DNA from: a virus | Direction: 5' to 3' (one strand) | Virus record (IMG/VR): IMGVR_UViG_3300021479_000029 | Location: 1-46,058 of that record | Length of the DNA stretch: 46,058 bases | Shown here: positions 8,072 through 14,977 of the stretch, in pieces | Layout: each line of letters starts with the position of its first letter | How positions within the stretch are numbered: position 1 is the first letter of the stretch | Program-made: the position numbers and the translations under genes | The notes under the pieces: generated by a model | The model's database searches: none | What the model was told of the DNA's origin: nothing | Seen by the model: the letters and a program-made list of their open reading frames with translations, nothing else

Positions 8072-9924
8072 CCTGTCGGCTGCCTTCGCATCACTGCTGC
8101 ACGGAGATCCGGCTTACCGCTGGAGCTGAGTCCGGCGAGAAGCGTCTGGAGGTCGGGTCGGCCTCCAGGGCCCATAGTTGCCTGCCCGGGGGCGATGCCC
8201 ATCGGCTCGCCCGTCTCGGGGTTGATACCGGACGGCCCCCCCGGACCGCCGGGGCCACCGGGCCCGCCAGGGCCCGGCTGTCCAGGTGCACCAGGTGGAC
8301 CCTGCTGCTGGCCGGGTGGCGGAGCCACCGGCTTGAAGGCGTCCAGGATGGCCGTGTGCATCGGCGTCCCCTTCTCGCGCTTCTCGATGATCATGGCGGC
8401 CTTGGACAGGATCTCGGTGGGGTCCTGCCCCTGCTGGGCCAGGATGCCGATCGAGGACAGCATGGCGAAGACGCCCTGCTTGAGGGCGTCGGTCACCTGC
8501 TCCGTGTCCACCTGTCGCTGGAGGGCGGTCACGTCCACGTCCATGGGCAGCTGCCGCTGCACGAAGTCGCGCGGGACCAGCTGGTCACCACGCAGCTGCA
8601 GCAGGAAGACCAGGGCCTGGTTCGGGTTCATCCCCGCCGCGAACCCGTAGGAGACCGAGACCGTGTAGTCCTTGGCGATGTCCCGGGCAGGCCGGTAGGT
8701 CTCCTCGAAGGGTTCGCCGTTGACGATCCCCCGGATCTCCTTGGTGTGGTCCGGCCAGAACTTCTCATCCATCTCGAAGCAGAGCTGCAGGGCTTCGCGC
8801 AGTGCCTCGCCGATCAGCAGCTGGCCGGTGGCCACCTGGATGTCGTAGCCGCCATTGAGGGCGTCCACGCCCTTGCCGGTGATGACCGACGCCTGGAGGT
8901 TGCCGGTGGAGGCCGGAGGGGTCCGGCTGCCCATCATCATGTCCTGCTGCAGAACCTGCTCCTGCTGCCAGGCGACCGAGGGCACGTCCGTGCCCACCCG
9001 GCGGATCTTCTCCGGGCTGTTGGTCCTGATGATGGCGTCGTCGCCGAAGGGGATGCGCTGCACGTCGGTGGGGATCGCGAGCGGTGCTCGCACCGTCTGC
9101 TGGGTGGCCTGCAGCCCGAGCAGGGCCATGCGGGCCCTGGCCATGTGCACCCAGATCACGTCGTCGAACTGGCCGCGCGTCTCGTGGTCGTAGGACGGCT
9201 TGAAGCCGATGACGACCGGCACCTTGCCGAACTGGTTGGCCGACCACATGAGGAGCAGGTTGGAGCGCTCCGGCATGTAGAGCAGGTACTGGTCCTTGTC
9301 GAAGTACTTGACCACTTCGAGCAGGGTGTCGGGGGCCGTCTCGTTCATCGGGCCACGGTCGTAGCCCATGATCTGCGGAGCGAACTCGGGGAACTTGTCG
9401 GCCAGCTTCCAGGCCGGTTCCCGCCAGACCTTGGTGTAGCTGATGACCCGGCCCTGCAGATCCACCTGGGGGTAGGTGTTCATCGGGTTGTCGAACCGCA
9501 TGACCGGGCGACCGGCCTTGAAGTCGGGCTCCACGATGATCGGCAGCATGCCGTAGGAGATGTAGTGGTCGCAGCCGACCGGCATCTTCTTGCGCAGGTC
9601 GCTGTGCAGGATGTAGCTGTAGGCGATCTTCGTGCGCTTGGCCGAGAAGTTCTTGGCCCGCGCGCTGGTCTCGATGCCGGACGCGCAGTTGATCGAGGGC
9701 AGCGGGGCCAGGTTCTCCGCCAGCTGGCGGGCGGCCACGTCGATCCAGTTGGCGACGATGGGCTTGGGCCAGGCGTCCGGGAAGGAGCCGGGCATGACCT
9801 CGTCGGTCTTGTTGGACCGCACGTTGTAGACCTGCTGCATGCGCCCGTCGCGCTCGGAGGCGTCACGGCGCAGCGCCTGCACCTTGCGTGCGATCGCGGT
9901 GATGTTGACGGCGACAGCTTCCAT
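8068..9924 (-). CDS. Portal protein, 618 aa
   Basis: Start chosen at ATG 9924 because GGAGGT precedes it by four bases; a TTG 15 bases upstream lacks a site. Length, position after terminase, and alpha/beta content around MPVGCDHYISYGMLPIIVEP and ARMALLGLQATQQTVRAP fit a dodecameric portal, the DNA gate at the head vertex. After residue 535 the protein becomes collagen-like Gly-X-Y (PGAPGQPGPGGPGGPGG) before a short Gln/Leu-rich end. Such a tail is unusual for portals. A lysin gene lies between terminase and portal. Portal identity is by overall resemblance and context rather than one diagnostic motif. Confidence 0.8.
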   Translation of the reverse strand: MEAVAVNITAIARKVQALRRDASERDGRMQQVYNVRSNKTDEVMPGSFPDAWPKPIVANWIDVAARQLAENLAPLPSINCASGIETSARAKNFSAKRTKIAYSYILHSDLRKKMPVGCDHYISYGMLPIIVEPDFKAGRPVMRFDNPMNTYPQVDLQGRVISYTKVWREPAWKLADKFPEFAPQIMGYDRGPMNETAPDTLLEVVKYFDKDQYLLYMPERSNLLLMWSANQFGKVPVVIGFKPSYDHETRGQFDDVIWVHMARARMALLGLQATQQTVRAPLAIPTDVQRIPFGDDAIIRTNSPEKIRRVGTDVPSVAWQQEQVLQQDMMMGSRTPPASTGNLQASVITGKGVDALNGGYDIQVATGQLLIGEALREALQLCFEMDEKFWPDHTKEIRGIVNGEPFEETYRPARDIAKDYTVSVSYGFAAGMNPNQALVFLLQLRGDQLVPRDFVQRQLPMDVDVTALQRQVDTEQVTDALKQGVFAMLSSIGILAQQGQDPTEILSKAAMIIEKREKGTPMHTAILDAFKPVAPPPGQQQGPPGAPGQPGPGGPGGPGGPGGPSGINPETGEPMGIAPGQATMGPGGRPDLQTLLAGLSSSGKPDLRAAVMRRQPTG

Positions 9925-9955
9925 GGCACCTCCGTTCAATGGATCACTGTAGGGG

Positions 9956-10786
9956 TCAGACCTTGAGCGGCACAGTGGCCAGGACGTTGTGGGCCTGGGG
10001 CCACAGCGCCTTCATGTCCGCACTGGCCCAACTGGGGGGCGTCGCGGTGGTCATCATCTGCGCCAGGTACCAGAGCACCGAGTAGGCGACCTCCTCGCGG
10101 CCGGTGCCCGAGAAGATCTTGTTGTACACGCCGTCGATGATGTCCTGCTTGTCCTGCGGGGTCACGATGTCCTCCACTGTCTGGTCGGGGTACCACTGGC
10201 CGAAGTCGGGCACCACGGCGATATCCACGTCGCACTGCACACCATTGATGTCGGTGGTCGCCAGCTGCTGCCTGATCTGGGCCACCGGGGACCAGCCCCG
10301 GTTGCCCACGTCCGACCAGGCGTATGCCTGCCACAGCCAGCGGTAACCGGCCGCGTAGGCGGCGTCGATGATGTTCCTGCCGCCGTAGACGCCCACCCGC
10401 TGCTTGCCGATGGCCAGGCCCGCGCCTGCCAGGTAGTCACTCACCTGGGTCCAGGTGGCGTCGAAGTCGACGGCGAAGAAGATGGGCCGATCCTGGGGCA
10501 TCGCCAGGTCGGTGTAGCCGGGCAGCTGCCCCTTGGTCATCTTGAGCGCGTTGAGGGCGTCGGTGACGCCCGCCTGATGGCCATCAGAGGCCCTGGTGGC
10601 CGTGTCCTCGTAGACCACGCCCATGGCGATCCCATGGGCGTGCAGGTCGTCAGCCTCAGGGCGCTGAAGCGTCTTGGGGGCGTCATGGCTCAGGTAGCGC
10701 AGAGCCGCCTTCACGCCTGCCGCCTGGAGGGCGGCACCACCCGGGTGGGACCAGGGGTAGTCCACGCAATAGATTGACATGCTCAT
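9956..10786 (-). CDS. DUF1906-type glycoside-hydrolase-like endolysin, 276 aa
   Basis: ATG 10786 overlaps the DUF1003 gene stop as ATGA; a second ATG at 10780 has better spacing from AGGAG. Residues 5-200 resemble the DUF1906/Rv2525c-like TIM-barrel glycosidase group: YCVDYPWSHPGGAALQAAGVKAALRYLS at the start, FFAVDFDAT in the middle with acidic candidates for catalysis, then VGVYGGRNIIDAA and WLWQAYAWSD. The last 75 residues are helical and may target the wall. No signal peptide is evident, so a holin or holin-like protein would be needed. The membrane protein immediately upstream is a natural candidate. Confidence 0.82.
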   Translation of the reverse strand: MSMSIYCVDYPWSHPGGAALQAAGVKAALRYLSHDAPKTLQRPEADDLHAHGIAMGVVYEDTATRASDGHQAGVTDALNALKMTKGQLPGYTDLAMPQDRPIFFAVDFDATWTQVSDYLAGAGLAIGKQRVGVYGGRNIIDAAYAAGYRWLWQAYAWSDVGNRGWSPVAQIRQQLATTDINGVQCDVDIAVVPDFGQWYPDQTVEDIVTPQDKQDIIDGVYNKIFSGTGREEVAYSVLWYLAQMMTTATPPSWASADMKALWPQAHNVLATVPLKV

Positions 10787-11157
10787 GACTCCTCTTGGCA
10801 CTCCGGGTGGTCGCAGATCCCCAGCCGCTCGCAGATGCGGGTCAGCAGCAGGTGATCATGCTTGGCGAGTTCAGAACTGATCTGGTCGGACCGCTTGGCC
10901 GCGATCAGCAGGATCGCGCCCTGGAGGCCCGCGATCGTGGAAAGGATCAGGTTGAGCAGGATGTACGGATAAGGGTCCCAGTGCTTCACCATGATGACGC
11001 CGTTGAGAACCATCCAGGCGGCCATCACGGCCATGAAGAGGCCGACGAAGCACCAACTGCCCATGGCGTTGCGCATGAAGTCGGCAGCCCGCTCACCGGT
11101 CGTCAGTTCGCTACCGGAGCGAACTCCCGGGTGGTCGTGCCACTTGGCCTTGGCCAT
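10783..11157 (-). CDS. DUF1003-family membrane protein, possible holin partner, 124 aa
   Basis: Start chosen at ATG 11157 because GGAGAG lies just upstream; an in-frame start further upstream has no site. The product matches the DUF1003 pattern: GSW-F--F near residue 50, a first membrane segment (GLFMAVMAAWMVLNGVIM), DPYPYILLNLILS, and a second segment (TIAGLQGAILLIAAKRSDQ). It ends in a cytoplasmic tail with CERLGICDHPEC. DUF1003 proteins are common in bacterial chromosomes. Here the gene overlaps an endolysin gene by four bases, so a holin-like role is plausible but inferred. A metal-transport-like or envelope role remains possible. Confidence 0.8.
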   Translation of the reverse strand: MAKAKWHDHPGVRSGSELTTGERAADFMRNAMGSWCFVGLFMAVMAAWMVLNGVIMVKHWDPYPYILLNLILSTIAGLQGAILLIAAKRSDQISSELAKHDHLLLTRICERLGICDHPECQEES

Positions 11158-11170
11158 CTTCTCTCCTGAG

Positions 11171-13060
11171 CTACCAGCGTCCACCCCAGCCATATGAGCC
11201 CCCCTGGGCAACTACGAAGTCCATGTCAATGGTGATTTGATCTTCAGTGTCCCTCAGTGACGTGAACTCGTTGCCCAGGTGGTATCCGTCGTGCTCGACC
11301 TCAAGCAGTTCCCGGCAGCGAATCTCGGCGAACCACAGGGCCATGACGGTGTCCGTCTTGCCCTTGGTCGCAGGGAACCATGAGCACAGCTGCTCCACAA
11401 GGTTGCGGACACCCTCGCTCTGGTACCGGCTCGGCAGCTCGATCAGGTTGCGGCCCAGCTCGTGATCGGAGAAGAGGAGGGCCATCGAGGCGACGCCGAA
11501 GTCGGAGTCCCACTTGTTGCCGTTGGTGAAGTGGCCGGTGATCAGGCAGCCACGGCTGTTGCAGAAGGTCCGCAGGTCTTGGTCCTGGATGATCGAGCCC
11601 TGGAAGGCGTTCTTCTCGATCCGCCACTCCTGGATGCCGTACCGCTCGGTCCAGGTCTTGATCAGGTCCCTCAGCTCATGAGGGAGAGTCCCTGCGCGAT
11701 TGAAGACGTCAAGGACATAGCGGCGGCCCGTTGAACGGTCCAGGCCAATGACCACAGCGGCCGTGTGACCTGTGGTCGCAGGGTCGAGACCCGCGACGAC
11801 ATACAGCCCGTCCATACCGTACTTCCGGTGGCCCATCTGGCCGCCGAACATCCGTCCGGCGTACCTGCGGGACTCGACACAGCCGATCACGTCCTTGGTG
11901 GGGAAGATTGCGTCATCGCTGACCTGCTGCTGCATGTAGACGAGCGTCCAGTTGCGCGGGCTCATCTTCTTGCGCTTGCGGGCCAGCGCCTCGCCCGACC
12001 ACATCGGCCAGGTGCCGTCCTCGTTCTGCTGGACCACCTTGCGGGCCTGCACCGAGACGGGGGGCCGGTTGGTGGCGGGCCACAGGGTCACCCAGTCCTT
12101 CGGGTCCTCGGCGTACTCCAGGACGGCAGGCTGGGTCAGGTAGGTCCAGGGGGAGGTGTCCTCCGGGTAGTACTCGGGCTTCAGGATCTCCGAGTACAGG
12201 TCGGTGGTCTCCATGCGGGTGCCGATGAGCAGCATGCGCCCGCCGCCGTCGGCGACGCGCGAGCCGACCTGCTTCTGAATCCAGTCGATCTGCTTGGCGT
12301 ACTCCTGGTGGTTGGTGTGGTCCACGCAGTCGTCCATGATGGCCAGGTCACAGCGGGAGCCGTAGATGTGCCCCTTGATGCCGACCGCCTGCACGGTCGG
12401 GTCCTTCTCGCCAGAGTCGCGGCCGGAGACGTAGATGCGGTCTGCCGACCAGCTGGTCGCCTCGGCGGCGAAGCCGCCCGAGGGCCCGAAGTCGGTCTGC
12501 AGCTTGTAGTAGGTGTCCGACTCGGCGAGTCGGTCCTTGATGGAGACCAGGAACTTCTTGGCCATGTCCTGGGTCTTGGAGACGATCAGGATGCGGACGT
12601 TGGGGTCCTGGCAGATCCGCCATACCACGTAGTTCACGGTCAGCACGGTGGACTTGGCGTGCTCTGGGGGGGTGTTCACCATCAGGGAGTCCCAGTCCCC
12701 CTGGATGTACTGCTGGGCCTCGTGCAGGCCCCTGGGGGGCCTTCCCTCCAGCAGGTCGTACCACTGCAGGTGGTGGTGGAACAGGACGGTGTCCAGGTAT
12801 TGGGCGCTGAACTCGGGGAAGTCGGGGATGTCCCGCCGGTTCTCCGCCGTCTTGGCCATCAGCCCGTGCCTGGCCTCATCGGCCAGCTGGCGGAAGTTCG
12901 GGTCCTTGCGGCGGTAGATGTCGTAGGAGCTGCGGCTGCGGCCTGCCGACTTGCAGGCCGCCTCCACCGAGAAGCCTGACCGCAGAGCGGCCAGGATGGT
13001 CTTCTTGCTGTTCTCGGCGCTCTGGCGGTCGCCCTGCCCGCCCAGGTAGATCTTGGCCAT
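11171..13060 (-). CDS. terL: Terminase large subunit, 629 aa
   Basis: DNA-packaging motor. ATG 13060 overlaps the previous stop as TGATG. The ATPase half shows a Walker-A-like TPPEHAKST at 130-138, a Walker B CDLAIMDD at 237-244 and a coupling-type LLIGTRMETTD at 278-287. The nuclease half shows AGLDPATTG with Asp426 and DTVMALWFAEIR near the C-terminus, as in RNase-H-fold terminase nucleases. Residues 16-65 carry an extra helix-turn-helix-like segment (ILAALRSGFSVEAACKSAGR) resembling small-terminase or homeodomain-like DNA binding. No separate small terminase gene was recognised upstream, so the N-terminal extension may supply DNA recognition. Confidence 0.95.
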   Translation of the reverse strand: MAKIYLGGQGDRQSAENSKKTILAALRSGFSVEAACKSAGRSRSSYDIYRRKDPNFRQLADEARHGLMAKTAENRRDIPDFPEFSAQYLDTVLFHHHLQWYDLLEGRPPRGLHEAQQYIQGDWDSLMVNTPPEHAKSTVLTVNYVVWRICQDPNVRILIVSKTQDMAKKFLVSIKDRLAESDTYYKLQTDFGPSGGFAAEATSWSADRIYVSGRDSGEKDPTVQAVGIKGHIYGSRCDLAIMDDCVDHTNHQEYAKQIDWIQKQVGSRVADGGGRMLLIGTRMETTDLYSEILKPEYYPEDTSPWTYLTQPAVLEYAEDPKDWVTLWPATNRPPVSVQARKVVQQNEDGTWPMWSGEALARKRKKMSPRNWTLVYMQQQVSDDAIFPTKDVIGCVESRRYAGRMFGGQMGHRKYGMDGLYVVAGLDPATTGHTAAVVIGLDRSTGRRYVLDVFNRAGTLPHELRDLIKTWTERYGIQEWRIEKNAFQGSIIQDQDLRTFCNSRGCLITGHFTNGNKWDSDFGVASMALLFSDHELGRNLIELPSRYQSEGVRNLVEQLCSWFPATKGKTDTVMALWFAEIRCRELLEVEHDGYHLGNEFTSLRDTEDQITIDMDFVVAQGGSYGWGGRW

Positions 13061-13236
13061 CAGATCCCGTCCTCCAGATAGGAGCCCTCGACCTCAGCCT
13101 GCGTGCTGTCAGCCCGCTGCGGGTCGCAGAGGCGACCCATGCCGATGTGCAGCCACCGAACGGGCGGGCCACCGTCCATGTACACGGTGGAGCAGTCGGG
13201 GCGGATCTCCCCACTGCAGTGCTTGCAGGTCGTCAT
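13060..13236 (-). CDS. Small Cys-containing protein, 58 aa
   Basis: A short gene immediately before terminase, whose ATG overlaps its TGA. The product starts MTTCKHCSGEIRPDCSTV and has a later Cys (GRLCDPQ), giving a possible zinc site, and ends in an acidic tail. No strong ribosome-binding site is visible before ATG 13236, so the start is less certain than the frame. The operon position is where some phages carry a small terminase or HNH gene, but it resembles neither. Function unknown. Confidence 0.65.
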   Translation of the reverse strand: MTTCKHCSGEIRPDCSTVYMDGGPPVRWLHIGMGRLCDPQRADSTQAEVEGSYLEDGI

Positions 13237-13284
13237 GCCCGCAGTGTGGGGCAGGGGGCGGGTCTGGGGCTAGTAGGGAGGTCC

Positions 13285-13560
13285 CTACATCACCTTGCGG
13301 GCTTTCCCACTAAAGGACGGGTATGCGAAGCGCCTGACTTTTCGGGGGGCCTTGCTGGCAGGCTTCCTCTTCCAGTCGGAAGGCTTATGCCCGGCGAAGG
13401 TCTGCCCGCTGAGGATCTTGAGCTGGTTGGACTCAAACTGCCTCCAGCCCTCTACGCAGGCCCGGTGGGCCCAGGAGCCCATCCACCTGCCGATCGGGTC
13501 GCCAGGGGCGACCTGGGCATTGCACAGGGGGCAGGTCCCGGGGAACTTAGCCGACAACAC
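13285..13560 (-). CDS. Zinc-ribbon-like basic protein, 91 aa
   Basis: Starts at GTG 13560 inside the end of the upstream ribbon-helix-helix gene (14-base overlap). Residues 8-37 hold CPLCNAQVAPGDPIGRWMG followed by AHRACVEGW, a Cys2-His-Cys zinc-binding arrangement. The C-terminal 40 residues are Lys/Arg-rich (WKRKPASKAPRKVRRFAYPS), suggesting nucleic acid binding. It lies in a position where a packaging or regulatory DNA-binding protein would be expected. Function not recognised. Confidence 0.75.
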   Translation of the reverse strand: MLSAKFPGTCPLCNAQVAPGDPIGRWMGSWAHRACVEGWRQFESNQLKILSGQTFAGHKPSDWKRKPASKAPRKVRRFAYPSFSGKARKVM

Positions 13561-13723
13561 GCTTCATCTCCTGGTCGATCAGGCTCTTGATGTATCCGGA
13601 CATGCTCATCTTGTGGGCGGCGGCCAGGACCCTTAGCTTGTCCCGCTGAGTCGGGTACATGTGGACAGGCACCCTGACCAGCGCCTCGACCTTGGTCTCG
13701 GCTTGAAGCTTGTTGATTCTCAT
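13547..13723 (-). CDS. Ribbon-helix-helix DNA-binding protein, 58 aa
   Basis: ATG 13723 chosen because the product then has exactly the size and order of a ribbon-helix-helix protein: a short N-terminal strand (ALVRVPVHMYPTQ), a helix (RDKLRVLAAAHK), and a second helix after MSMSG (YIKSLIDQEMKRV). Upstream residues in the same frame look non-coding. This first gene of the leftward unit faces a region with two small inverted repeats just upstream, so autoregulation at 13742-13786 is a reasonable inference. It could also be a partition-type or plasmid-copy-type regulator. Confidence 0.8.
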   Translation of the reverse strand: MRINKLQAETKVEALVRVPVHMYPTQRDKLRVLAAAHKMSMSGYIKSLIDQEMKRVVG

Positions 13724-13741
13724 AAGGCGTAACCTATCACG

Positions 13742-13786
13742 GTGGGTACAGTAGACCCACTGCCGACCTTGCCAGTAAACACTGGC
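13742..13786 (-). promoter_or_regulatory. Candidate operator/promoter of the leftward unit
   Basis: Two inverted repeats lie 19-64 bases upstream of the ribbon-helix-helix start: GTGGGT/ACCCAC at 13742-13760 (7-base loop) and GCCAGT/ACTGGC at 13771-13786 (4-base loop). On the minus strand a TAGGTT lies further downstream and resembles an actinobacterial -10, but no good -35 is evident. The most likely function is an operator for the first gene product. Confidence 0.4.
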
Positions 13787-13851
13787 AGCTTCAGGGGTTG
13801 ACTTCATTAGGTGGCATCATGTGGAATGAGGGCGCAGTCGCGCGCGCTGTT

Positions 13852-14486
13852 GCGCCGACCGCAGGAGAGATAGGTCGGCGCGCTGGCCGAGGAGCGGGCC
13901 ACAAGGGCCCGCGAGCGAGGGGCGAGGCCGGAATCCCGGTAGGGGATTCCGATACGCGCTCGGCTCGGTATCAGCCGAGCCGAGCAGGCCGGGGTTTAAC
14001 AACCCCGGGTCAAAGCAAGGCCCAGCGGCCTCCAGGGCCGCTGGATGCAAGGCAGATGAGGCCATCTGCCTTCGGATGCCAGGTTGGGAGCCTGCCCGGC
14101 TCCCAACTCAGCGGACTGACCATGCAGTGGTCAGTCCCAAGCGGTGAGGCCATAAGCGGACTCACCATCAAGGGTGAGTCCAGCAGTGAGCAGCCATAAA
14201 GGCTGCTCACGCAAGCGTGAACGGCAGGCTTAGCCTGCCTGCCTGCACTGGAGTGCAGGCAGGCAGAGCAGCGTTACTCCGTAACGCGTGACGCAGTCAC
14301 GCTGCTGCTGCACACCTGCGGTGTGCAGCAGCGCACAGCGTGAGAGCTGCGCTCTCACACAGCCTGAGGCTGTGCTTGCAGCACAGCCTCAGAGGCAAAG
14401 ACAGCTGAAGATCCTTCGGATCTTCAGGCTTGCGTGCATGCGCGCGTTGCACGCGCACACGCACGCGCGTGAGGCTGCGCCTCACG
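13852..14486. repeat. Tandem array of about 20 perfect hairpins (non-coding)
   Basis: Consecutive perfect inverted repeats fill 635 bp almost without gaps. Stem outer limits and lengths: 13852-13881 (9 bp), 13894-13912 (7), 13930-13950 (8), 13958-13985 (11), 13989-14008 (8), 14022-14044 (9), 14049-14072 (10), 14083-14107 (10), 14113-14137 (10), 14158-14181 (9), 14186-14210 (10), 14223-14239 (7), 14236-14265 (13), 14271-14287 (7), 14286-14302 (7), 14304-14332 (13), 14340-14358 (8), 14364-14392 (12), 14405-14427 (10), 14432-14454 (7), 14468-14486 (8). Loops are mostly 3-6 bases. Stem sequences differ from one another, and the stems listed are Watson-Crick without G-T pairs. No convincing gene overlaps it. 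Inferred roles: replication origin, transcription insulator, packaging element or structured RNA. Confidence 0.92.
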
Positions 14487-14591
14487 GCAGGTGGGTGGGT
14501 GGTTGGGCTTTGACGGAGCCCTCTACAGAGAATTCCGTGACATGTGCACACCACTGACAGAACAACCCACCGACCGCACCCCCCAGTTCGC

Positions 14592-14653
14592 CACAGGGCG
14601 AGCTGTCCCCTTGGCAGGCCCTGTGTGCCTCTCTGCGGCCCTGAGGGGGCCGC
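14592..14653. other. Two further inverted repeats beyond the hairpin array
   Basis: CACAGGGC at 14592-14599 pairs with GCCCTGTG at 14618-14625 (18-base loop), and GCGGCCC at 14635-14641 pairs with GGGCCGC at 14647-14653 (5-base loop). They are more widely spaced than the main array. The bases between 14487 and 14591 contain nothing I can name. Confidence 0.55.
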
Positions 14654-14718
14654 TCTGGTCTCTCAGTCCGTCCAGCCTGCCGATAGGCCGTTAGACGGGC
14701 ACACAGGGCCAGGGCATG

Positions 14719-14749
14719 CAAAAGGTCCCCATCGGGGTGATGGGGACCT
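14719..14749 (-). terminator. Leftward-facing rho-independent-type terminator
   Basis: An 11-bp perfect stem, AGGTCCCCATC/GATGGGGACCT at 14723-14733 and 14739-14749, has a GGGGT loop. Read on the minus strand the hairpin is followed by TTTTGC, a short U-run; on the plus strand no U-run follows. It would stop transcripts coming from the right before they enter the hairpin array. No minus-strand gene lies to its right, which suggests a short untranslated transcript starting near 14.95 kb or protection from antisense readthrough. Confidence 0.55.
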
Positions 14750-14789
14750 GCGGGGTGAGTCGGTCAGCTGTGCAGCCGAGCCGACTCGG

Positions 14790-14885
14790 CCATGATCCAC
14801 AGGCCTCTCAGGCACCCCTATGGATCATGGAAAAGCCATGATCCAAGAGAGCCGCAAGGCCATGATCCAGCTGTCTCTGATCATG
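14790..14885. repeat. CCATGATCCA repeat cluster (iteron/operator-like)
   Basis: The 10-mer CCATGATCCA occurs at 14790-14799, 14836-14845 and 14860-14869, and inverted as TGGATCATGG at 14821-14830. The inverted copy and the second direct copy form a 10-bp hairpin with loop AAAAG. A partial inverted core GATCATG follows at 14879-14885, and a one-mismatch copy (CGTGATCCAC) at 14948-14957. A small GCCGAG/CTCGGC hairpin precedes at 14775-14790. Repeated short sites near a structured region fit a replication-initiator or repressor binding array; the binding protein is unknown. Confidence 0.65.
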
Positions 14886-14959
14886 CTCTGTACCGTTAAT
14901 GGCCGTTCACATGTGAGTTAGTCCGTGCCGAAAAGGCCAGGTCAGAGCGTGATCCACAT

Positions 14960-14977
14960 AGCTTTACCAAGTCTTTG
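14960..14977 (-). promoter_or_regulatory. 18-bp shared control element, copy 1
   Basis: On the minus strand this reads CAAAGACTTGGTAAAGCT. The only other copy I found, CAAAGACTTGGCAAAGCT, is at 43065-43082 in the same orientation, upstream of the scaffold-capsid genes. It could be a phage promoter core or an activator site. Transcription from this copy would run left toward the terminator at 14719-14749. Confidence 0.5.

Noticed and set aside
8356-9966. A 536-residue plus-strand frame opposite the portal gene
   Set aside because: Antisense shadow with repetitive Val-Gly-Asp-His composition and no coupled neighbours.
13852-14486. Hairpin array as a CRISPR array
   Set aside because: There is no repeated sequence; each stem is different, and spacing and length do not follow repeat-spacer units.
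13852-14486. Hairpin array as a linear-genome telomere
   Set aside because: The window ends overlap by 127 bp elsewhere, so the array is internal to a circular map; only a relic or functional analogy remains possible.
13798-14554. Open frames of 66-133 residues on both strands across the hairpin array
   Set aside because: Their amino-acid sequences merely mirror the palindromes, they lack ribosome-binding sites, and both strands are open for the same reason.
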